Assembly: GCF_014805685.1 (NCBI RefSeq)
Contig: NC_060901.1
Coordinates: 20,370,905 to 20,434,904 of the forward strand
DNA from: Silurus meridionalis
Lineage: Eukaryota > Chordata > Actinopteri > Siluriformes > Siluridae
Direction of reading: 5' to 3'
DNA: 64,000 nt
Translations under genes and position numbers: made by a program
Notes under the pieces: model-generated
The model's input: only the letters and a program-made list of their open reading frames with translations
Told to the model about the DNA's origin: nothing
Databases searched by the model: none
Shown: positions 22,589 through 34,259 of the stretch, piece after piece
Layout of the letters: each line of letters starts with the position of its first letter
How positions within the stretch are numbered: the stretch's first letter is position 1

Positions 22589-22591
<3 letters not shown>

Positions 22592-23666
22592 ACTGATCAT
22601 GTAAACATGGCCTGAATACTAAGCATTCCTCTTTATTCGTGGGAATTCTAGAAGTATAAGATGAAGTGAAACACCTGAACATGCCGTGCTCCATCCATCA
22701 CGTTGGGACGTGTCCACTGTGTCCCCCCACCGCACCAGCAGCTGGCACCTGGACCAGCCTTGGCTCCTGCCAATCCGCCACTCCGTCATTCCCGCTCTGA
22801 TAGCTGCCCTGATTGATGAACTGAATTAGCAGAAGTAGGACAACAGACATGCAGTGAGGAAGTGGAGCAGGATTCACATGCTAATATGAGCTCTGCAGGC
22901 CATCGAGCAGACAGATGACAAGTGTCTTCATGGTGTTGGGCCGCCACGAGGGCTACTACAGCTTCAGTGCTCCTTGGCAGAGGTTCCACAAGTCTCTGGC
23001 AATGAAAGTTTATATAAATATATAATTAAATATATGTATATTTGCTCAGTTTGCTGTGGGGGGCATCATCTCAGACATGAATCTCCTGTTTAACTGTAAA
23101 GTGTATGATTTGATTCATTCTGATGCTCCTTAAACCTCAAACGTTCTCATGTCCTGTTAACTGGGGCAGGGTAATTTTTTTAACCTTTCTTGGTCATGCT
23201 GGAATCACACCACCACAGTCCAGTATGGAGATATCATCTTGGGACTTCTTGAGAAACTTTTTGGGAATTATGAACATTATGTAGGTTTTGTAGTCCAGCT
23301 CGTTCTCCCTGTGCTCTGAAGTAGACAGCTGGACCTCCTGAGTTTAACACGATACGTGTATGAGGAACGGCATGAAGAGCTTCAGGCTTTGTTTTGTCTT
23401 TCAGCTATTCATCTCTCTGAATGTTCACGTGTGGGTGTGTAGGAGGTGAATAAGTCGATGTGGTTATGGAGCTGTGTGATGTTCAGCAGTCTTGTAGATA
23501 AGCAGGATGTTCAGTACTGTAACTGTGACTTCCTGGTGCTTGTGCGGAACGTGCCGGTGAATTATTCGCTTGCTTTCTGTCACAGCTAATGAGTAACAGC
23601 GAGCGTTTAAATCATCTAAACATCTCTTAATGCCTGCATGTTTTCATATTCCAAATTCTAACTGTA

Positions 23667-23668
<2 letters not shown>
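22589..23668. other. Single-copy stretch, no supported gene
   Basis: GC-richer at 22680-22990. The minus frame at 22786-22989 shows no domain. Confidence 0.5.

Positions 23669-23720
<52 letters not shown>
23669..23720. repeat. (GT)n microsatellite
   Basis: 26 pure units. Confidence 0.97.
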
Positions 23721-23722
<2 letters not shown>

Positions 23723-24669
23723 CTTAGAAAGATCAGAAGGCGTCTGGAATCCATTATGTCTGTGTGAGAGAGTAAGACAGATCACGGTTGTCTAATTCGC
23801 GTTCGTTGCCCGGCTGGAACGTATATCTGGTTATTAATTACGACTGCAGCCGAAAATCACCCAGGACACAGAGCAGCTCTTTCAGTGTGTGCCATGTGTG
23901 TCTTGGCGCTCAGACTGGGTCTTTGTTTCCGAAGTCGGGGCGAAGTTTCAGGGTCTCATTAGGACAAAACCCCATCTTCCATCACGCCTGACGAGCGTGT
24001 CTTCGGCTAATAGGGCTGAAAATGTTCTCATTAGTCCTGCAACACAGCTACGACTTCGGCATGGCCCAAACCGGATACCATATCACGCAAAAATACACAA
24101 GAATTCCAACAAGCCGGTGCGTTGTGTTGTCGTGAAACGTTTCGATCGCATAAACGCCCCCTTCCCTTCCCCCCTGTACCTCCCTTTCTCCAAAATTTTG
24201 CACAGATTTGGGATTAATGATTCGAGCGCGCACACAATCCATGCGCTAATTTCAAGGTTATATAATAATGAATCATTCTAGTACACACTCACGTTTTGGA
24301 TCTCACAGTATATTATATTTCATACGCCATTTTTACTAGACGGTTTGACGAACACCGCGGAAAATGTTGGACAGTGTGTGTTTTCACTTCTGCCTCGTAT
24401 TCTGGATCTTTTCCTTTTTTTCCCCCTACAGGCCCAGCTTTTTGCAGATGGTACAAGCTTCATTATTTACAGTTCAGGATTTGTGCGACTGGGGCAATAA
24501 AAAGCAATAAATCTCCCGGCATGCCGTCTCTACATGATCCCTCGTCTGCGAAACTTTTACGGGAACTGTTGTCTCATCCTGCACAGGAAAATATTTTCAT
24601 TTCTGAGACCAGGAGAGGACGCTGCGTCCGGCCTGAGGATCGTTTTCCACCCGGTGGCGAAACACGGCA

Positions 24670-24674
<5 letters not shown>
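23721..24674. other. Single-copy stretch, possibly conserved non-coding
   Basis: Complex, well-mixed sequence. The 130-codon (23889-24281) and 153-codon (24296-24757) frames have no domain; the second runs into a CA tract. TTTTTTTCCCCCTACAG at 24416-24432 is acceptor-like, but no donor follows at a plausible distance before the CA tract. Confidence 0.4.

Positions 24675-24717
<43 letters not shown>
24675..24717. repeat. (AC)n microsatellite
   Basis: 21 units. Confidence 0.96.
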
Positions 24718-24719
<2 letters not shown>

Positions 24720-25223
24720 CGCCCGACCGGTTTTGGACTTCTGCCGAGTGGACATGAGGGACTCGTGTTCTTATTTCTTTCCTGTATGAGGAGAACGCAT
24801 CACCATCACCAGGTCTCGGAGATCAGACCTCTGCCCCGTAGTAAACCTGCTTCTTGTGCACGGAGGAAGGAAAAGCTGATGGCGAGCAGTTTAACGCTGT
24901 GCAAACGGCACCTCCAGATCAAACCTTGCGCAAACCTGAAAAAGACTTAAGTGACAGCAGGGAGTTGAACCGTGTCCCTCAAGCAATTCACCCAGAATGC
25001 CGTGCTCTCGCTGGAGGGCTGGATGAGCAGAAGCTGCCCACAGTGGGGAGGTGAATGAGGAACACTCGGTTCTCAGCGTTCCCCTCAGAGGCCCAAAGAA
25101 GCTCAGAGTCAGGTCTAATCTCCCTCCTCTGGGTTCTGCCTGCTGAGGACAGACACACACATAGATTACAGTCCTATTACACCAGGTTGTGTTTCATCTG
25201 TCCTAAAGCGATGTCTTTCTACC

Positions 25224-25224
<1 letters not shown>
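24718..25224. other. Single-copy stretch
   Basis: Overlapping frames on both strands between 24534 and 25333 share no motif. Confidence 0.5.
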
Positions 25225-25268
<44 letters not shown>

Positions 25269-25274
25269 ACACAC
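25225..25274. repeat. (AC)n microsatellite
   Basis: AC repeat with a TAC interruption at the 3' side. Confidence 0.95.
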
Positions 25275-25334
25275 CCACCCCAATAATTCACAAACAAAAT
25301 CGACACATCGACACATCAACACACACACACTAGA

Positions 25335-25570
25335 GGCCACACCTCCTTCAATAGAATTTCATTTACATAAGCCACACCCCCTTCACCTTCACCAGCAGAA
25401 GTCAGACTTCTTTAATTGTAATTGACAGTTATAAGAAGTCACACCCCCTTCGTTAAGACCGGAAATAATTGAATCAACACCTTCACTGGCACTAAAACTA
25501 TCAAAGCCACACCTCTTTTATTGAGACCAGTAATATTTGAAGCCACACCTCCTTTAATGGGACCAACAGT
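25335..25570 (+). repeat. 34-36 bp degenerate minisatellite with CACCC motifs
   Basis: About seven units, each starting GCCACACCTCCTTYAAT or a decayed form. Clear cores start at 25335, 25371, 25438, 25506 and 25542; intermediate worn units lie near 25403 and 25472. Confidence 0.75.
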
Positions 25571-25648
25571 AATGGAAGCCGCTGGAAGATGGAGAGATAA
25601 GATGAAGTCTTCACAGCAGACTGATACACTCCAGAGACAGAATTAGGA

Positions 25649-25790
25649 ACATTTACATTTACTGCATTTGACAGCTTTATACAGCTGTGCAGTTGAAGGT
25701 TAAGGGCCTTGTTTAAGGGCCCAGCAGAGGGAACACTTAGTAGTGGTGGGATTTGCAGTCTTCTAATCAGAAGTCCAACATCTTATCCAG
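25649..25790 (-). mobile_element. tRNA-like SINE fragment
   Basis: Tail ACATTTACATTTACTGCATTTGACAG, then GGTTAAGGGCCTTGTTTAAGGGCCCAGCAG, then GGTGGGATTTGCAGTCTTCTAATCAGAAGTCCAACA. A-box end missing. Confidence 0.78.
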
Positions 25791-26883
25791 CGTGGTTTAT
25801 TCTCAACACAACATCGTAAGTGTCCCTGCAGCCTTTCAATGCTCAGGTTCTCGATTACTGCGATCAGCACAGCTATTTAATTTACACCTAAAAGTACATG
25901 CTGTACACCACGGTCTAATCTCCTCTACACCTCCAGTCCTTTTATTTTCCTTCCTACGTTTTTTCCTGGAAGGTGATTTCAGGGACATCTGCATGAAAGA
26001 TGCATGAGGAGGAGAAGGTCAACACTGCAAATAATACAATAAAAGCCTTTTTGTCACAGCCAGAAAGAAACACAGATTCTATTATGTTCCTTTTTTATTT
26101 ATTTGCCTAGCTAGAACTTTTTTTTTTCCGTTTTATTTTTGCACCAGAAGATGCCTCAGGATCTCGTTTGTAATTAAAAAAGCCTCGCAGAAATGAAGAA
26201 GAACAACGACTCGGTCAGATTAGCCAAGAAAGTGTCAATGTTACACTCAGAGCCTGAGGTTGGATGTATGTTTGGCAGTATTTACATACTCTAAAGTATG
26301 GCGGCGCCTTCGAAGTTCGCTGGATCGGTTGCCGAGAGCGAACGGAATCCAACCAAACATACTGTCAAAATCCACCTGAGGAAAACCTGAGGTGGATCAG
26401 CCAGTTTTTGCTTTATATTAGCTTCAGCTTCAATGCAGCTCAAACACACAGATCAGGATTGATGGTATGTGAGTGAAACTTATATATAAAAAACACCATA
26501 TGTGGTTCAGTCTGGTAAAATATATAAAAAACGCCCAGACCTACAGTGAACCATCTCACCATACACCATGGAACGATCCTCTCAGGTTAACCTTTTCAGC
26601 TAGGACTTTCCACTTCTACTCCTAGATAAGTACAGTAGAATCTACAGTTCATCACGTCGCTAAATGTGTGAAATACACTCAGTCCCACCTTCTCATTGGG
26701 TAGGACTTCAGGTGCTGGACAACAGACGAAGAATCAAATCCACCAATCAGGACTGGATTGCTAAATTTGTGAATGTAAAATAAATCTCTGGGCTTTCTAA
26801 AGATCAGTAAAGGTCACTGACTGTGAGCGATCCATCTTCAAGATGTGATTTTAAGATTTAGTGTAGATGTTTGGCTAAGGTTT
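25791..26883. other. Single-copy stretch
   Basis: Frames 25753-26007 and 26264-26476 carry no motif; nothing else recognised. Confidence 0.5.
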
Positions 26884-27060
26884 TTACATTTTCGGCAGAC
26901 GTACTTATCTAGATGGACTTGTAATTATAAGATTTGATACCCCTGAGCAGGTGAGGGTTAAGGGCCTTACTCAAGGGCCCAGCAATAGCAGCTTGGTGGT
27001 GCTGTGATTTAAACTTACATTCTTCTGAGAAAAGGCCCACATTTTAAGCACTGCTCTAGC
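26884..27060 (-). mobile_element. tRNA-like SINE
   Basis: TTACATTTTCGGCAGACGTACTTATC tail, AAGGGCCTTACTCAAGGGCCCAGCAATAGCAGCTTGGTGGTGCTG body, then a decayed B box. Confidence 0.82.
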
Positions 27061-28604
27061 GTGTTTTACATGAGAGTTAATGGGATTGCTGAAACTTTCT
27101 GCAGCGGTTGTCTGATTTCATCAATCCTTCTGCAAAATGTTTTGTGGAAATGAAAAGGATTGGTGAAACTTTCTGCTGAAATGGACAAGAAGAGCACAAG
27201 TGGCTCAAACCCTCTGTAGGAGCAGGTTGGGGAGGAATTTTAATGAAACCGAAAGACAACTCAGTTAAAAGCCTGCGTCTAGATCTTTACTCTTCCTTGC
27301 TTTCATCTGCTACCTAAGGAGGAATAAAGGTTAATTATGCATTTAGGGGTTTTCAGACTAACAGACTTGGTCTACACCACCATACAGCTCCTCACTCTAA
27401 ACTCAGATATTTAGATACAGATATTTTGTGCAACAAATCACAGATTTTTCGTGATCATGCAAATGGTCCACCAGCAGAACTCAGATCTGTGACAGGGAAA
27501 TGACGACGTCCGCTCACGTTGCGTTGGTGCGATAAAAAGATAAAAAAAAAACAAGTGACTGCGCATCTCTGTATGTGATCCAGCATCGACCTTCCCATTT
27601 CTCTCTCACTTTCATTCCCACCACCTCCCACCCGCTCCCTCGCTTTCCTTCTCTCTCTCTTTTCTCTGTGCTGTCCATCTGTAGGCCGTGGTAACTCGAC
27701 GCCCAGCCAGGCAATCTGCTCTCGCTGCTCACTTCTGCTCCGGATCATTTGTTGGCGAACACCTGATACGTTCGTGTCGAAGGCTTTCCAGGCCAAATGG
27801 CCATAGACCACCTATTCTGCAGATCTTGAATGCCGAGCAACTGAACGTCGTCCAAGAGCGTGCTCCCGCTAATTCGGCCCATCTGCTTTTTTTTTCAGGG
27901 TTAAGAATCCACCCGCTGGCAGCAGCCACAAGCCCGGGGTAACAATTCGCTTTTGCCTTCGAGTGAGTGTTTCCTCGAGTAGTTTCTCATTTGACCAAAC
28001 GCTCAGATTGATATGATTACGCTGTGGGACACGACTCAGCCATTTCAGAGATTTCCCTACAGACTCCTGATAGACCTGCATTATACACTAAACGCTTTCA
28101 ATTCCACATTGAAAGATCAAGAAGGGTAGAAAGCATGGAGTTAGAGATCAGCATGACGTTGTACAGGGTTGCACAGGGAAATGGGACAGTTTGGAACTAG
28201 AAGTTTTTAACTCTGGGACGTCAGTGATCGTATGGAAGGAGTGTGAGATCTTTTCGAACCCTTTGCCATTAGTTATAATGGAGAAGTGGATCGATGCGTA
28301 ACGAGCGTTCACTCTAAAGCCTGTTCCTCTGTTACTCTGAAACTGAAACCATTAATATGAGAGGAGAACGTTCTTTGTGAAATAACACATTGTTACATTA
28401 TTTAGAGCACATGTCCACGCTACTGTCCGAGCCATGCTGTTATGGAAAATGAATGAACCAACCAGAATCATGGATTTAAGTGTGCTGTGGAATGATTGGT
28501 TCAGGGCAAAAGAGTAGATGACATGATGTTCACTAATGCTGGATGTCCGAGTTCTGGACTGATACATCAGACTGTGTGAAATAAATGTCACGTATTTGTG
28601 TGTA

Positions 28605-28608
<4 letters not shown>
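27061..28608. other. Single-copy stretch, partly conserved-looking
   Basis: Overlapping frames at 27455-28081 lie on both strands of a complex stretch at 27660-28080. TGCTTTTTTTTTCAG at 27885-27899 resembles a 3' splice site on the plus strand. The frame after it stops within about 15 codons and no donor is convincing. Confidence 0.4.

Positions 28609-28659
<51 letters not shown>
28609..28659. repeat. (TG)n microsatellite
   Basis: 25 units. Confidence 0.97.
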
Positions 28660-28661
<2 letters not shown>

Positions 28662-28808
28662 CTGCCATTAAAAAAAGTGGGTCCTGCAAACATAAGCAGT
28701 CTGTCCTCTTTCTCATTGTGCTGTAAGAGACACAGTGTGCCTGCAAACCAGCCTGTCCTTTCTCACATCCAACACGCCGTCCCTGATGGACAGAGAGTGA
28801 CAGGACGA

Positions 28809-28829
28809 GTGTGTGTGTGTGTGTGTGTG
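28809..28829. repeat. Short (GT)n tract
   Basis: 10 units. Confidence 0.9.
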
Positions 28830-29006
28830 AGTCAAGAGAAGACATTCAGACATTCTGAGAATGAAAAAAGGGTTGTGTAGGACGAGGACGTGAAGACGAG
28901 GAACGCAGAAGGGAAAAGATCCGTCTGTGAACGTTCACGCCGGATTAAAGCTTCGGCTCGATTTGCAGACTTTCAGACACTTTTATGAAGCTCAAGCTGC
29001 CAGGAC

Positions 29007-29007
<1 letters not shown>

Positions 29008-29051
<44 letters not shown>
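29008..29051. repeat. (GT)n microsatellite
   Basis: 22 units. Confidence 0.97.
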
Positions 29052-29053
<2 letters not shown>

Positions 29054-29912
29054 ACAACTCTAAATTCAACCACGTCAACTCCATAAACCACATGACGCCA
29101 AGAAACGACTTGGAGTTTTACATCGACGTGGTTTAATTTATTTTTCTTTTGATTATTTGTAACACTGAAAATATTACATATATTTTAGATGATACACATT
29201 GAAGATACCTGAGTAAATATAAAATACAGTTTGTATATTTTGCATTTTTGAGAAGGACATGCTATAATTTCTTTAGCATTTATTTCCTGAATTATTTGAA
29301 ACTCAATTATCGGTGTCATTTTTATTTATTTATTTATTTAGTATTGTGTAGTTTAGTTATACAGTGTTTTGAAATATTCAATTAAATAAAGTATTTCTTT
29401 TTTTTTACATTTGTGAAACTTATTGTGATTTAACTGTTTGTTTATTTATTTATTATTATTATTTTTATATATTTTTTTAAGGCAAATGCCAACAGTTTGG
29501 AAGCGTTTCAGAATATGTATTTATTTTTCTAGCTCTAATGAAAGCATTTGTTTTTTTTTGTTTTTCTTTTCTTTCTAAGCCTCTTCTCACCCTGTGATGG
29601 TCAGCAGACCCACTCTAAACCTTTAAAGAAGTCTGAAAGCATTAAGTGAAGTCTGGTTTTGTAGGTGTAAAGCAGTCGTGACTCATCCCACAGCTGTTTT
29701 AAGTCTTAAACTCATGCGGTCTGTAATTTAAAGAAATGAACGCTGGCTTTCTTTAACCCCGGGAGATCACACTCCTAAATCCTGCTTTCCCTGAGGCTCG
29801 GATTGTTCAATGTGTAAAGGCCTCACGCTTCATGAGACACAGGTGAATCTGTAACGGCTCGGCTTTATCTGCAGCTCATCCATCCTGAAGCATTGTGGAA
29901 GAGGGGGAATGT

Positions 29913-29913
<1 letters not shown>
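29052..29913. other. AT-rich then mixed single-copy stretch
   Basis: TTTATTTATTTA words between 29320 and 29470; nothing coding. Confidence 0.55.

Positions 29914-29965
<52 letters not shown>
29914..29965. repeat. (GT)n microsatellite
   Basis: 26 units. Confidence 0.97.
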
Positions 29966-29968
<3 letters not shown>

Positions 29969-30776
29969 ATCCAGAAGGAAGACAGCATCCTTGTCCTGAG
30001 GACGAACGCTCATGTGCGACGTGTTGTGACTGTCGTTTCTTCTGAATGATGAAGAAAACAAAACACGAAATTCTTTCAACCGTGGGAGCTTTTCTGCATT
30101 TTCTATTTATTTATTTTTTTAAACAAACAGCATGCCGAAAAAACTAACAAGGACTCGAAACACACATTCTCTAATAGAATGATTTGAACTCTTTTGAAAA
30201 ACTCCGATTGGCACTGCAGCAGGAAGTCCTCACGCTCGAATTCAAACTGAAGGACGGATGAGACGTCCCTGGAGACGTGTTCTCACACCTCGTTAGACAT
30301 TACAGGAAGAAGCTCAGCGCTGTAATTCAGAAAGATCTACGCTTACTGTTGAATATATTGTTATAATAGAATCATCAGATAATCAAGATAATACACATTT
30401 GTTTTGTACGGATCGGATTTTACAATGTGGTTATACGCACCTGATTTTAGAAAAGTAGCAACACACACTTTTAGAGTATAAATATCATGTGGGGCCACGA
30501 TGCTAATGGCAGAAATTGCAAACAAAAGTAAGTCGGCTCCGATTCCTGCGACACGAAGTCGAGTAAAGTGGTAAAATACACACAGCCATTTTCTTTGATA
30601 TTCTCGAGACCTTCATTGTAGAATCCGACAAAGAAGGAACATTATCGTACAGTCGATTATAGAAGTGCGTCTGAGATTGCATCGAGCCCTCGTCCGTTGC
30701 GACAAAGTAATAATCTTAAGTAATCTGCTGAAATTGCAGCTTCCGTAGTCATCATCAGCTAATCTTAACTACCCCA
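29966..30776. other. Single-copy stretch
   Basis: No gene or repeat recognised. Confidence 0.5.
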
Positions 30777-30803
30777 GAGAGAGAGAGAGAAAGAGAGAGA
30801 GAA
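30777..30803. repeat. (GA)n tract
   Basis: GA repeat with one AAA interruption. Confidence 0.9.
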
Positions 30804-31062
30804 GATAAGAAAGGCCTTTGATTGCAGCATGACACAGATGATTGTAGATTTTAATTCTGAAGTGGCAAAACAGGCCCTCACAAGTGATTTCCCTCAACAG
30901 CCTTCCTTATTAAAAAGGGCCTTCGCTTTTGTTATTCTAATGGCTCGAATCGGCAAACACACTCGGGCCGCGAGCTTCTAAGACAATAGCGAAGAGCTCG
31001 AGCTCAGAATCCTAATTTGTGAAATGCTAATCTCTTTTTTCACGCTCGTCTTTTGTCTGCAG

Positions 31063-31086
31063 GCTGAGGGTCCAGAGACCTGCAGA
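31063..31086 (+). CDS. Candidate 24-nt microexon
   Basis: Upstream is a strong 3' splice site: a pyrimidine-rich run from TCTCTTTTTTCACGC to TCTTTTGTCTGCAG (AG at 31061-31062). Then come 24 nt without an in-frame stop in two phases (AEGPETCR in phase 0), and then a near-ideal donor GTAAGT at 31087-31092. The length is a multiple of three. A UGC directly before the acceptor AG is the arrangement described for SRRM4-dependent neuronal microexons. No neighbouring exons are visible, so the host gene and frame are unknown. Chance matches to both sites are possible in 64 kb. Confidence 0.3.
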
Positions 31087-31092
31087 GTAAGT

Positions 31093-32454
31093 TGACTTCT
31101 CTCTGTGTGAAGAAGCTAAACGTCTAAGAGATGCCTGTGTGAATGCGAGAGAAAGATGTTTTGGAGTCACACTGCAGGTCTCCTGTCATGCCGCTTTATT
31201 GTTGCTTTAGCGGCCAAATGACTGCCGGACAGATGTTCTGATTGATGTGACGGATGATTGGCTGTTTGTTTGAATGTCACCAACACACACACACACACAC
31301 GAGCTCAGCGTCACCATCAGAAGAAAAGCCGAGAGCCATGTTTATTGGTGTGTGTGTGCAGCAGTGTTAAGGATGTCACCCTCAGGTTTCCTGGTTCTGG
31401 CACTTGATTGATAGTGTGGGAAAACAGAGAAAAAAAGAAAGTTCCCCATGAAGCTGATCTTCAGCTTGAATTCAGCAGCTGCAGTTCAAACTCCTGCAGA
31501 GACTGGTCACAGAGAACATCAATTTACGTAGAGCTTTGAAATGCGCAACTGGCACTTTGGATTGGATAAATTTCAGCTAAACAAAATGAAGGAGGTAACA
31601 AACCTCCGCAAAGAAATCCTCGAGTCCGGCCCTGCTTGGATTCCTGAGTATTTCTCCGGTAACGACTTTTTCTTATCTGCTACGAGCACCATGCTAATGT
31701 GACGGTTTAACAGCTTAAACAGACATGCGGAACGACCCGTCAGAGCCATTACGGACCGAACGAAAAGAACCGCCAAGCTAGCATCTTCACCACCCGAAAA
31801 ACCTCTGCTGAAGCAAACTCGTCTTCCCTTTTTTCAAAATAATGTATTAGCCGCTCAGAGCAATTCGGGGCAATGTGAGAACTCACAAAGGGATATTCTT
31901 TTTTACACGAACGCATCATCTTTGGAAAGTGTCTAGCGTTCCATGTGCGATTCAGAAGAACATTCAATAACATGATTATTATATACCTCGTGTCATTAAC
32001 ATGTAGCACCACCACAGTTCTTCGAAACAATAACAACATACACTGCTATGCAACAAGCTCACGCCGCGTCAAACGGACAGACGCTAGCCCTGCGCTAGTC
32101 TTGCGCCTCTGCTGTTCGTATGCCGTAAACAGGCCACAGCATGAACGGAGCTCGAGATGTTGACATAACAAGGACCATCTGGACTTCGCGTGTGGCTCGG
32201 CGGGAAGACACTGTTAAATTCATCATGACTAAAGTAGCTTTTCTGAGAACTATGATTATTGAGATGTTTGGGGTTGAGGTGGTGGTGTGGTGCAGTGAAG
32301 AAAGAAAGAGAAATTAGTATGTAGAAGTAGTAATAGTAGTATCATGTATAAATTTGCATATTTATGATTATTTGCATTTTAAAATATGGTAGATGAAGGA
32401 CAAAGCTGGTCGTATGGAATAATGATGAATAGTGATTGGTCGGTAAGAAGTACG
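31093..32454. other. Single-copy stretch, no supported gene
   Basis: Small CA tract at 31283-31300. Frames at 31573-31776 (-), 31749-32039 (-) and 31945-32163 (+) overlap and lack domains. Confidence 0.5.
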
Positions 32455-32830
32455 GTTATAATAATATTATATTAATTAGTAATACAAAATGATTAGGAAC
32501 ATTAGTTATATTTGATTGGCCATTAGAAACAATGGTAGTCAGTGATTGGTTATTGGAAATCTTAATGATATATGATTGGTCATCAGATACAATGGTGAAC
32601 GTTGATTGTTTATTAGGGGAATTATTAATACATCATTGGTCTTTAGAAACAACGGTGTTCATTGATTGGACACTTGAAACTTTAGTGAAATATGATTAGT
32701 CGTTAGAAACTATCTTGTTCATTAATTGGTTATTGGAAAAACTTGTAAAATATGATTGGTCATTACAAACAACGGTGCTCATTGATTGGTCATTAAAAAC
32801 AGTGGTGCTTTTTGATTAATTATTGGTGAT
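32455..32830 (+). repeat. 60-bp minisatellite with inverted CCAAT boxes
   Basis: GATTGG or a variant recurs exactly every 60 bp (32514, 32574, 32634, 32694, 32754), with a second GATTGG-like word near mid-unit. So the unit is an internal dimer of about 30 bp. About six units are present, 70-80% alike by eye. Stops in all frames. Confidence 0.92.
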
Positions 32831-33125
32831 CTTATTTGATTTAGGTGTTTGATTCATTTAAGATTATTACATGTTCATGCTTTGCATTTGTGTTATGAAA
32901 TATTATCATGGGAACATACCTTCTGTCCTTCCTCTCTCCCTCTCTCGTTCTCTCTCTCAGTCCAGCTGGCGTGAGCGGTGATTGCATGGCACAGGAATGG
33001 CGTGGTTGAACTTTTGTGCCCGTGTGGGAAGCCCAGTTGGAAGAGGGATCACTGGTAGCATCCAAAGATCTGCGTGGACAGAGTTCAAGAACAGAGGTCA
33101 CGACATGACTTCCAAACATATTCTG

Positions 33126-33128
<3 letters not shown>
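32831..33128. other. Single-copy stretch with acceptor-like CT tract
   Basis: CCTTCCTCTCTCCC... to CTCTCAG at 32928-32960 resembles a 3' splice site. The following 65-codon Met frame (32982-33179) runs into the TG tract and has no motif, so no exon is called. Confidence 0.4.

Positions 33129-33164
<36 letters not shown>
33129..33164. repeat. (GT)n microsatellite
   Basis: 18 units. Confidence 0.96.
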
Positions 33165-33165
<1 letters not shown>

Positions 33166-33979
33166 ACGAGAGCTTGTAGTGACATCTCCTGTTACAAACT
33201 CATGTAAATCTGTCAGAGGTCTTGAAGCTCAGTAAATCGCCACATCGATCAGGGACAGGGAAAGTGTTGGGGCAAATTCCTGCTCTATTTTTATATCAGT
33301 TGGGAAAAAACGAAACGTCACAGTTCATCATAGAGTTTATCGCTATGGCACATGGGTTCTGGAAAACGTGGTATTTGGTGGTGTAATTTTTGAGGGTGTT
33401 TGATCTAAAATGAGGGAAATGTAGTAGTTATATGCATCAGGACTGGTCACTTGCTCGGCTCAGATGTTTAGTGCAGAAAGATTATAAAGAAAGTTCTGTG
33501 CAAAGACTTTAAGAGCAGTAATGCGATGACATTACTGTATCTGTGCTTCAGCCACATGCCGTGTGATCTATTCAAATCTGTATTCACAGCCAATGTTCTG
33601 AATTCTGCATTCACGTGTTCATATCCGCTGCCTGCAGTAGATTTAATGTAGGAGGAGAACATGGCTCTTCGCTCGGCTCCTCCCCGCTCCGAGTTTGCAG
33701 AAAAATAATAAATCATAAAGAGGGATGAGGACGGATGTAGGCCGCGGGGGCCGAATCGAGGGCCGTGCACGGGTTCCGCATTTGTGTGTGTAATTACGCC
33801 AATTGTCAGACAGCGAGTTTTTTTTGCTGCGTGGCAGGACGGCCGCTGACGTGCAGAAACCACGGCATGATTTAACACGTATTAGAGGCAGGCTGTGCAG
33901 CGTGTGGTGTAGGTGAGAGAGCTCGACGACTGTCGCATCGCATTCGTGATGCTCCTGGGCAACGGCGCATGGACGTACA

Positions 33980-33980
<1 letters not shown>
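33165..33980. other. Single-copy stretch, regulatory-looking in its second half
   Basis: 33560-33910 contains AATAATAAATCATAAAG and GTAATTACGCCAATTGTCAG, homeodomain/HOX-PBX-type words in otherwise complex sequence. The 136-codon minus frame at 33468-33878 shows no domain. Confidence 0.35.

Positions 33981-34026
<46 letters not shown>
33981..34026. repeat. (TG)n microsatellite
   Basis: 23 units. Confidence 0.96.
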
Positions 34027-34027
<1 letters not shown>

Positions 34028-34216
34028 ACTTCTTTTTCTTTCCTTTTGTCCATTTTTGTTTTCTGTCTGTCTTTCTTCATCACTCTCATCTCCGTATCTG
34101 CGATCATCTCTCATTATTGTCTCTGTCCTGCACTAAATGAGATTTGAGTGCCGGTGTGTGGTGTCGCCAGACACGTCGCATGTTTCAAAGTCAATTTGGC
34201 CTGAGATTTTCGCAAC

Positions 34217-34259
34217 CACACACACACAAACACACACTTACACACACACATACACACAA
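34217..34259. repeat. Interrupted (CA)n
   Basis: CA repeat broken by AA, TT and TA. Confidence 0.9.

Noticed and set aside
24296..24757. 153-codon plus-strand frame
   Set aside because: Its last part is a translated CA repeat (His-Thr), the rest has no domain, and overlapping frames of similar length occur in other phases.
32982..33179. Exon after the CT-rich CTCTCAG at 32960
   Set aside because: The frame runs into a TG tract, carries no motif, and no donor is present before the repeat.
33468..33878. 136-codon minus-strand frame
   Set aside because: No domain, overlapped by other frames, and crosses sequence that looks regulatory; length is within chance for GC-balanced DNA.
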